A stretch of DNA of 64,000 nt from Bimastos eiseni (taxonomy: Eukaryota; Annelida; Clitellata; Crassiclitellata; Lumbricidae), in the NCBI GenBank assembly GCA_959347315.1, contig OY365813.1:33832995-33896994 (forward strand). The letters are read 5' to 3'. The position numbers and the translations under genes were made by a program. Under the pieces are notes generated by a model. It saw only the letters and a list, made by a program, of their open reading frames with translations. It had not been told where the DNA came from and did not search any database. Each line of letters starts with the position of its first letter. Position 1 is the stretch's first letter. Shown here one piece after another: positions 57,919 through 64,000 of this stretch.

Positions 57919-58084
57919 TGACTGACTGATTGATTCCCTATTGTATTTCCTATAGACCGTCGGTCAGCTGGCCAACCTGCCTAAGGGAGTCTACGCCATG
58001 GACAACGATCGTCAAGATGTGCGGCCACTCCTCGCAGCTGCCGCATCCAACAAGATCTACCTGCTCAAACAGGTCGTCAAGTAG
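43816..58084 (+). CDS. Gene 3: WD40-repeat beta-propeller protein
   Basis: Nine exons (43816-44046, 45859-45948, 48395-48521, 51350-51548, 54422-54562, 55381-55480, 56209-56274, 56723-56815, 57956-58084) join with matching phases (0,0,1,2,2,0,0,0) to 391 aa. WD40 blade signatures include VRFSPDGQLLAAGFSNG, GHLRYWHYTSG, DGHRFRVYAVQFHPND with GGWDNTVQFWDIRG, and LQIWDFGTGEKI. The N-terminal 75 residues or so are charged and outside the propeller. The GPHICGDALDID and ARIIDRGTLNTVGQL segments resemble an uncharacterised WD-repeat family known across animals. WD40 proteins are usually scaffolds for complexes, so no specific role is claimed. The weakest joint is between exons 1 and 2. Confidence 0.88.
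45160..45350. repeat. (GA)n/(GACA)n purine tract
   Basis: About 190 bp of gagagaga and gacagaca words, in WD40 intron 1. Confidence 0.9.
45690..45805 (+). repeat. tRNA-Arg-like SINE, 3' part, upstream of WD40 exon 2
   Basis: Contains cttgtcatcattcgatc, gttatcatactgtgg and tttgtcaatttgaagttaaatg, the same 3' end as the copies at 33675 and 37008. It ends about 55 bp before exon 2. Confidence 0.55.
45859..45948 (+). CDS. WD40 gene exon 2
   Basis: Encodes EESENVVVMCVRFSPDGQLL, then AAGFSNGLIN, a clear WD40 blade half. The acceptor sits in an ag-rich run (acagagag); only the third AG gives phase 0 with exon 1. The donor is gtaagg. Confidence 0.75.
45970..46130 (-). mobile_element. Retroelement 3'-end fragment
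   Basis: Contains atttatatagcgcctctgaa and gacgcgcttccagttcaacc, matching the reversed 3' ends at 10010 and 57240. It starts about 20 bp after WD40 exon 2. Confidence 0.5.
46255..46520. repeat. (ATT)n/(ATC)n low-complexity
   Basis: Degenerate ATT, ATC and TTA triplets over about 265 bp. The resulting long poly-Ile/Met ORFs on both strands are artefacts. Confidence 0.9.
48395..48521 (+). CDS. WD40 gene exon 3
   Basis: A 127-nt exon, phase 0 to 1, with acceptor gatgtag and donor gtaaga. It encodes VYAVDDCRCIYSLGRDDG, then VTCLRFYPIGSHETNHLLVA. It continues the blade begun in exon 2. Confidence 0.85.
49330..49890 (+). mobile_element. Tc1/mariner transposase C-terminal relic
   Basis: Translates as NSPDLNSVDYKILEMMHEKV near 49398, the mariner catalytic-triad region (NSPDLNxxDY). 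Frameshifted remnants follow, ending in a region such as EAKVGHFEHTL. A probable 3' terminal repeat (tttcccccggacacagtgta) lies near 49884. It is inactive. Confidence 0.65.
50275..50500 (+). repeat. Interspersed repeat family, copy 2
   Basis: Reverse-complement match of 1130-1345, with ctaaagcgccactgg, cacgagcgctgcgtc and gtcggagtccggtttcc. It lies in the WD40 gene intron before exon 4. Confidence 0.65.
50620..50750 (-). mobile_element. Non-LTR retrotransposon fragment
   Basis: gctcagtagagcggagagag and gtgcactcaaagtagag match the better-preserved copy at 57390-57500. It is a short fragment. Confidence 0.5.
51000..51340. repeat. Degenerate TTACC/CATACC tract before WD40 exon 4
   Basis: About 340 bp composed almost wholly of words such as taccttacc, ccataccat and cttacct. 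It runs right up to the exon 4 acceptor and gives an unusually long pyrimidine-biased upstream region. Confidence 0.8.
51350..51548 (+). CDS. WD40 gene exon 4
   Basis: A 199-nt exon, phase 1 to 2, with acceptor ctgctctcag and donor gtacgt. It reads ASGHLRYWHYTSGKSLASID, then VAFNTPGDRIATVGAD and VFVYDSETRKRINMLEPT. GC content is markedly higher than in the surrounding intron. Confidence 0.88.
52158..52218. repeat. (TA)n microsatellite
   Basis: About 60 bp of perfect TA repeat in WD40 intron 4. Confidence 0.95.
53485..53655. repeat. (ATT)n tract
   Basis: Degenerate ATT repeats in WD40 intron 4. Confidence 0.85.
54422..54562 (+). CDS. WD40 gene exon 5
   Basis: A 141-nt exon, phase 2 to 2. 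It encodes DCADKMDGHRFRVYAVQFHP, then GGWDNTVQFWDIRGRHAF, the most canonical GH...WD repeat in the protein. Acceptor tatgtacag, donor gttgta. Confidence 0.88.
55081..55270. repeat. (TATG)n microsatellite
   Basis: About 190 bp of TATG with occasional TGCA and TATA variants, 110 bp upstream of WD40 exon 6. It produces repetitive MYVC ORFs on the + strand that are not genes. Confidence 0.95.
55381..55480 (+). CDS. WD40 gene exon 6
   Basis: A 100-nt exon, phase 2 to 0. It encodes KLYGPHICGDALDIDPTYDH, then ILTGSWRTETPLQ, completed by IWDF in the next exon. Acceptor ctgttgtag, donor gtcggc. Confidence 0.85.
55570..55985 (-). mobile_element. Non-LTR retrotransposon 3' fragment
   Basis: The minus strand encodes LHWLPVRQHIEHRLVSLVWR and further degenerate RT tail up to the atttatatagtgccctttc 3' end. 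It lies in WD40 intron 6. Confidence 0.7.
56049..56094. repeat. (TA)n microsatellite
   Basis: Perfect TA repeat of about 45 bp after a TGTGTG-rich stretch. Confidence 0.95.
56209..56274 (+). CDS. WD40 gene exon 7
   Basis: A 66-nt phase 0-0 exon encoding IWDFGTGEKIKDVPHDRLYG plus SL. Acceptor taacttgtag, donor gtcagt. The IWD closes the blade started in exon 6. Confidence 0.82.
56723..56815 (+). CDS. WD40 gene exon 8
   Basis: A 93-nt phase 0-0 exon encoding LYCAQWVGKENIACGGSMQN, then IARIIDRGTLN. Acceptor gtcttttcag, donor gtttgt. Confidence 0.83.
57000..57200 (+). mobile_element. Non-LTR retrotransposon 3' end
   Basis: Reads AFAVVGPSTWNELPPSL, the RT C-terminal motif, and ends with aaaggcgctatataaatcta. 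It is oriented head-to-head with the next fragment. Confidence 0.7.
57238..57500 (-). mobile_element. Non-LTR retrotransposon 3' end, opposite orientation
   Basis: The minus strand encodes LHSTERDLFIVSITRTTTKR, then NHAFSVNGPWLWNRLPI. With the + copy at 57000-57200 it forms a tail-to-tail pair in WD40 intron 8. Confidence 0.7.
57822..57916. repeat. (TGGC)n microsatellite
   Basis: About 23 perfect TGGC units, then three ACTG units. The tract ends about 40 bp before the acceptor of the last WD40 exon. Confidence 0.95.
57956..58084 (+). CDS. WD40 gene exon 9 (C-terminus)
   Basis: Phase 0, acceptor atttcctatag. It encodes TVGQLANLPKGVYAMDNDRQ, then LLAAAASNKIYLLKQVVK and TAG (58082-58084). The acceptor follows a long (TGGC)n tract at 57822-57916. 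Confidence 0.85.
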   Translation, partial: TVGQLANLPKGVYAMDNDRQDVRPLLAAAASNKIYLLKQVVK

Positions 58085-58799
58085 TCTGCCTCAGCAACCA
58101 ACTCGTCGGGTTTTTCTTGCAGTGGAAGACTTCTTTCAAAGAAGAATGTGTTTCTGGAAAATTTTCGACAAACAGTATTAATACTGTGTGATTCGATGTT
58201 AGGAATCTCGTTGTGATGGGACCTCTGCCATTAACGTCAACTATCACAAGAGTATCGCAAGATCATAATTAATTAATCATTATAATTTACTTGGGAGTTT
58301 GGGTATGTGGGAACGAGTGCCTTGTTGGTTCAAGTTCCATTGTCGACAATTTTAAATTTTGACCCGACCCACCCCGTTTAAAAATATTTTTGCAGTTGGC
58401 TGTGCCTTTATTATAATGCCGCCTTTGCCAGCTACATCAACTATCACAAGATGATAACATAATCATAATTGATTAATTATTATAATAGTTCTGAGTATGC
58501 TAAAGCGAGCACCTCGTTTTTCCAGTGTCAACACTTTGATGTTCTGTCTTCCCCCTTTAAAAATATTCACGTGGTAGCTTGTGTATTTATTATAATTTGA
58601 CACAACCTTTCCCAGCAATTATCGCTAGATCACCATTTATTAGTTATTATAAATGCTCAGGGTATCCTGGAGCGTGCGTCGTGGGCAATTGAAATTGGAC
58701 GGAGGTTGCATTGCGGCGAGGTTCATCCTGAAAGTTTCCTCTGATGTTTTGTACCTTTGATTGTCCATGTCCTTGTTTCTGTCCTCAGTTCCTGATTCC

Positions 58800-59950
58800 A
58801 GCCATTGCAGGGAAGGTTTATGAATAAATGATCTCCATTGTCCTTGGTCATTGGTTGAGTCCAGGGCTGTTAAATCGCGATAAAGTATCGCGATGCTTTG
58901 GTATCGCGATACTTTTGTCAGTATCGCAGCGAGTATCGCGATAGTTTTATTTTCACGATACCTATTTTTAGCCTGTCAGCGATACTTGATACAAATACTT
59001 TTTCTCCCTGAAATTTATGTCATTTCTCAAGAAATATGAGAAGTTAATCGTTCCGCTTTGATAAGTTTATGCCTATATACATATAGCCTCTTTCGGCCAT
59101 ATAGATCTATCCTTGTCGTGAACGTATATGTATGGAATAATTTGTGAATAGAGAAATGACCGAAATAGGCCTGTGTCCTTTTGCGTTCACTGGTAGAAGT
59201 GGTTTGCCTGTAATTATTTGGCTGCTTCAAAGACATTGTGATTGGCCCAATTAAGTACCAATATGCACAGGATTGGAAAGTCCGTATAGTCTATATGTTC
59301 ATTCGTGTCAACAGTTTTGGCGATATTCGGAATCCAGAAGTTTAAATCCTTTTAAAATGAGCTTAAATAATAAGTTAATTTATCAACCTTTAGTCATGAA
59401 GACAAATTTACGAATAACTACCGAGTATGTCAGCAAAATGTAAAAAATACAATGTAAAATTCACAATGTAAAAAATACCGTTGGATGTTTAAAGCGCCAT
59501 ATTTTCAATTAGAAGCAAAATTTAGATTGGGGCGACATCTGTGTTTAACAATGAAGCGTATATATATAGAATAATGACGAGTAACCATTCCTCTTATCTA
59601 GATTCCTTGTGATTAGCCAAATTTAGGAAATTTTATATAATTACCGGTGCATGATTTCTAATTCATGCTAAGGTTGAATTTAGCAAGCCTATTGAAAAGT
59701 ATTGGTAAAAGTATTGGTATTGGTATTGCAATACTTTTCAGAATAAGTATTGGTATTGGTACTGGTATTGCGATACTTTTAATTAGGAAGTATTGGTATT
59801 GGTATTGCTGATGCAATACTTTTTTCTAGTATTGTTAACAGCCCTGGTTGAGTCCATTGCTTGCCTTAGTGTTAGTCCAATTGATGTTATGTCTTCATTT
59901 GTGTTGTCTATCCAGCGCAGTCTTCGTCTGCTTTTGTTTCTTTTTTATTT
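58800..59950 (-). mobile_element. Retroelement-like fragment split by a hAT insertion
   Basis: Outside the hAT element, the minus strand of 59945-59855 joined to 58861 onward reads through words such as RRLRWIDNTN, as in non-LTR ORF2 tails. A piece similar to 58825-58850 (ataaatgatctccattgtcc) recurs near 54147. Confidence 0.55.
58862..59846. mobile_element. Non-autonomous hAT-type element (985 bp)
   Basis: Perfect 12-bp terminal inverted repeats CAGGGCTGTTAA ... TTAACAGCCCTG and a perfect 8-bp target duplication GTTGAGTC (58854-58861 and 59847-59854). Subterminal arrays of short motifs are present: gtatcgcgata words on the left, tattggtattgg words on the right. No transposase ORF is present. 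Confidence 0.9.
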
Positions 59951-60224
59951 GGATCTTGCATGTAGTGCATTGTATGGGAGTCGGTCAACTGACATTCTCT
60001 CTCTCTCTCTCTCTACATGTATTCAAACTATCGGAGTCTTTCTTGAACGACTTTATGTTGCAGGGCTGTTTGCCTGTCTTAGGTCATCGTTGCTTATTTT
60101 CCCTACTCTTGAGTGCATTGCGATTTTCTTTAATCTGTCGTAAGTTAACCCTGTGCTATTTGAAACAGTCTTGCTTCTGGAATGATTTTATGCTAAGATT
60201 TGTCATCTTGTGCTCAAAATAGGA

Positions 60225-61440
60225 CTTAATTATTTATGTATTTACAAGTATTTACCCATCAGACTCAGCAAAGATTCTTATGCAATTTTCAATTATATTT
60301 GATCATTTTGATATACTGTTAATTTTTATAATTATGTAAATCATTTTGCTGCTACTTTATATATGACAGAATGTTTTAATAATGACCTAATTGAATGATA
60401 TCCTGTTAAATTTATTGTTGATTGTTTATTTTATTCCCAATGAATTAATTATGACCTCCTTAAGTAATTTCTGAAATTATTATTTATATAGGACTTAATT
60501 GATTAATTATGACTTCGTTTGGTGACATTCTGATGATTTATATTTTAATTTAATAATTACTTATGATTGATCTACATGGCATTATTATAACCTATGCATG
60601 AGCTAATTCATAACTATATTTTTGCAGCTAATTAATTAATATGCTGATGATTTATTTGTGACCTAATTACCTGATTTATCGTTGTGTAAGATTTTTATAT
60701 GGCCGTATGAGTTTCGTGAACGGTGAAACGAAAGCAATATGATTGAGTTGCAATTGACGCTTTTGGGTTTAAGTTTGTATAGTTTTTTTAACATTATAGA
60801 AAATGTGGACTAGGATTAAATAGAGAATATTTTATGTATGAATCACAGGCATTTTGTATGGAATTAATATTGTTTTAAAGCTTTTACAATTATTTTGTGC
60901 CTGATATTAGCTTTAGAGAGGCAGACTTGTCTTTATTATTATTTTTTTATTACTGTTATTATTATTAATATTGTTAATATCATTAATATTATCATCATTT
61001 CGGTAAATATTTTCCTATTTTTATTATATCAACTATTATTGCTATTATTATTTTTTTAATATTATTTTTTTTACTTTTTGTGACTATTATTATTTTTCCA
61101 TTTATTATTACTATTTCTATTATTGCTATTATTACTTTTTTAGTATTATTTTTTTTAATATTACTATTTTTCCTGTTGGGAACATTTGATTGATCCCTCC
61201 TGAGTTACTCTTATTATTGCCATTATCATTATTATTATTGTCTATGTTATCGTTGTTATTATTATTATTATTATTATTATTTTTATTATCATTGTTACTG
61301 TATATTTTCTGTATTGTTTTCTGATAATTATATTTTTAGTTAATTTCCAAGTATTTCCTTTTTGTTAGAATTTACTAGTATTATTTCACCAGTATTACGT
61401 ATTTCTCTAATTATCGATTTGCACTTTTCCAGGTTCTATG
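60225..61440. other. AT-rich, low-complexity intergenic DNA
   Basis: Contains (ATT)n stretches at about 60935-61300 and no coding or element signature. Confidence 0.7.
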
Positions 61441-61539
61441 ATAGCAACTGACTCTTTTTGTCAATGAACAGCTTGTAAAATGTAACAGGATAGTACCTTG
61501 GAACTACTAATAACATTGAACTTTGTTGTGAGCCGCTGA

Positions 61540-61690
61540 TAACCGTGTTCAGCTAATAGTATTGAACTGCTAGTAACGCTCAAATGCTGTTAGTATTGAA
61601 CGGCTAGTTCCACTGAACTGCTAGTGGTATTAAACCACTTATAGTATTGAACTGCTAATGACATTTACTCTTTTTTACCATAGAAGCGCT
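61540..61690. repeat. Degenerate tandem repeat (tattgaactgctag)
   Basis: Five to six imperfect copies of a unit like agtattgaactgctagtaac. Confidence 0.6.
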
Positions 61691-61804
61691 ACTATCACAT
61701 TGAATCTAATTTTGAAGTGCAAATTTTATTGAAAGGCTTTGGACGAGATTCAAATAAATTGAACAACTTTGAGTAAATATTTATTTTTAATAAAATTTAC
61801 TATG

Positions 61805-62060
61805 TCTTGTTAGCGTAGTGGCTTTGGTACTGGGCTTTCTTCCAAATGGTTCAGATCTCAGCAAGGGAATTTTTTATCGAGGTCTATGCACCACCTACGC
61901 CCCTAGCCAACTCTGCTATAATGAGTGCATTGACCGTACACCATCGGTGGGAAGATGAGACTGGGAGGAAGAGGACCGGCCTCCCAACTTCGAATACCAG
62001 GGCCAAGGGAATGAAAACTTGCTACATCTGGCTGCCTAAGGCAGAATATCATATATAGTT
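61805..62060 (+). repeat. SINE-like repeat
   Basis: Starts gtcttgttagcgtagtggct, tRNA-head-like, then catcggtgggaagatgagac, partly shared with the repeat near 11005 (ggcggtgggaagaggactga). No protein is supported. Confidence 0.45.
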
Positions 62061-63044
62061 GTGCTGCCTAAGGCTGGCGAGCTGAATGGACAGCTCGTTT
62101 CATCCAACTTTCAACCTCAATGTTACAGGAACTCGGACAGCTTACCGACTACCCTTCTAAAAACCCTTTGAATTTGATGCAGCCTCCAGAAAGCTGGTTG
62201 CCTGTACCGTTGACCTTAGAGTGACACTTTAGGCTGCGAGAGAGATTCTGTATTTTAGGAGACCGCGTCTCCTGCTTGAAAGCTAGTCTCCCATTTGGTT
62301 AATTCAGAATTTTTTAATTATACGCTATGTGGCGACACATGCGCTTGTCGGTGATGCAAATTAAGCCTACTTACTTACATACTTACCTAAGGGAGCTGAG
62401 CTGTCTCCCTAATATGCATAATCGGTGCGCTATCGTATCGTTGCAAGCAATAGTAAAGCAAGGAATCAGCGTCTTGACCTAGTTTCAGATGTGTACGTTT
62501 CTAGGGCATGGGAATGTCTACATCATCGGCATCGTGGAAGGATTCAAAAATTTCTCACAGACAGCTAACAACCATGACATAATAGTTATTGTTCCGCTGT
62601 TGCGGATGCTGTTTCCATGACAACCGTTCAGATTACCGATTATCGGCGATAATTTTAGGATAACGAATTTTTTTAGATTTTTCTCGAGCGTGCGAACTCC
62701 CCTTAGGCCTACTCCTTTTCTATTGAAACAGCCTGTTGCTCTTGACGATGCTTGTGATATAGACCTGACAAGACTAGCATGGTATGTTGCACTTTTTGTC
62801 ATTTATTTTTATAGCGACAGTTTGTCCATAACGTAGATTTAAACAATTCACGTAAAATGATGTTGCAGTTATGCTTTTGGGTGCGACCGGTTTATTTAGT
62901 GCAAAATATTGACAATAAATGTTCAGTTATTCTGGTGCTAATTAATTAATTTTAGAATGCCAATTTTTGGCTGAGCTTTTAAAACTTTGTGTTGAATCTG
63001 ATTATTATAGGGCCAACAATGTTGTCTTAGATTTTATAATTGAC

Positions 63045-63440
63045 CTCATTCCCTAGATTTATCATTATGCAACTGGGTCATTCTGATTGTCTATCATTTT
63101 GCAACTAGGTCATCTCATTATCTGTAATTTATGGAACTAGGTCATCTGACCAAAGCCGTACCTAGCTATAATTGAGCCTTATGCCTAGCTAATTGTGCCC
63201 TGTGCATAGCATCAATTTTGTGCCCCCACATTTGGAAAATAGTGCATTTTATGGAATAATAAGTTATTCCATCCTGAAATTTGAACCCTTTCCACATTTG
63301 AGCCCTGGGCCTAGGTCCCGCTGCCCCCTCGGTACGGCCCTGCATCTGACTGTCAATCAATGTGCAATTCTATCTATAATTATGCAACTAGGTCATCTGA
63401 TTGTCTACTTGTGGTCATCTGTGAAACTGGAACTCTATTT
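63045..63440. repeat. Minisatellite (caactaggtcatctgattgtctat unit)
   Basis: About five imperfect copies of a unit including atgcaactaggtcatctgat at roughly 63065-63150 and 63360-63440, interrupted by the hAT-type element at 63151-63342. Confidence 0.65.
63151..63342. mobile_element. Short hAT-type MITE (192 bp)
   Basis: Terminal repeats CAAAGCCGTACC (left) and CAGGGCCGTACC (reverse complement of right end), flanked by perfect 8-bp duplications CATCTGAC (63143-63150 and 63343-63350). Confidence 0.8.
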
Positions 63441-64000
63441 GTTGAAGAAACATTTTCAGATGCATTACCTAGGTTTTGGAATTATCTCCTCTTATCCATA
63501 TATTCTGCACAGTCGCTCTCCAATGTCTCTCTATGCCTAATGCTGATTTCTTTGAAATTCCTCTCTGTCTGAACTCTATTTTGGTGCATCATCTGTTGAA
63601 GCCCTGTGAGCTAGAAACTGGCATGATAGATGTTAACAACTACTAATGTTAATAAATTATAATATTCTATCAAGTACTTTCTTGATGGGTTAATTTTTAG
63701 TGTTTCTTGGAATTAATTAATTAATTAATTTGATGCGCTAAGACCACGTTGACTGGTTTCTCTTCTCAGGCTATTACTGTGACGATGAATGATTAAATGA
63801 GGGAATGAATCAATGAATAGTCAAATGATCAACAGATCGATAAGTCAATCAATTGCTCAATCAATCATACAGTTGATCTTATAATTCGTGCAACAATGGG
63901 ACCAGTTGTGCAATTGATCTATGAATCGGTCACTCACTCGATGAGTCTGTCAATCAATCAATCCATCAATCAGATCTTTTTTTATTAATCAATCAATGAA

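Overview
This is eukaryotic genomic DNA: AT-rich, with split genes, consensus GT-AG introns, many interspersed repeats and long microsatellites. Three multi-exon genes can be assembled, all on the + strand, by matching splice sites, intron phase and reading frame. The animal gene families, the repeats and the frequent aggcctat/aggcctac intron words suggest a marine invertebrate deuterostome, perhaps an echinoderm. That placement is inference; nothing here identifies a species.

Gene 1 (about 5.8-32.9 kb) encodes a large type I membrane protein. It has a signal peptide, six individual cysteine-rich exons, then a tandem array of 102-nt phase 1-1 exons. Each array exon encodes one 34-residue, six-cysteine EGF/furin-like unit. 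I count 31 spliceable copies, one intact copy whose splice acceptor is destroyed and one decayed relic. A divergent 36-residue unit, a Thr/Pro/Asn/Gly stalk, one membrane span with a CCCWCC cluster and a short basic tail follow. The middle of the array is built from five tandem blocks of four exon classes (S-V-T-A), and introns are duplicated along with exons. This exon-amplified receptor-like gene is the most unusual thing in the window.

Gene 2 (36.5-41.3 kb) is a GTSF1/Asterix-type piRNA-pathway protein. Two CHHC zinc fingers on separate exons are followed by an acidic, Trp-containing region. A long, low-complexity C-terminal extension with four Gly-Arg-Gly motifs follows, making it 316 aa where typical family members are about 170 aa. 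Its introns carry a hAT-type MITE and a head-to-head pair of tRNA-derived SINEs.

Gene 3 (43.8-58.1 kb) is a nine-exon, 391-aa WD40 beta-propeller protein. I recognise it as a conserved animal WD-repeat type but cannot give it a function.

The rest is intergenic or intronic DNA. It holds several SINE families, 3'-end fragments of non-LTR retrotransposons, Tc1/mariner relics, three non-autonomous hAT-type elements with perfect 8-bp target duplications, minisatellites and simple repeats. I see no credible gene in 1-5.8 kb, 33-36.4 kb, 41.4-43.8 kb or 58.1-64 kb. No CRISPR array, operon or real tRNA/rRNA gene is present.
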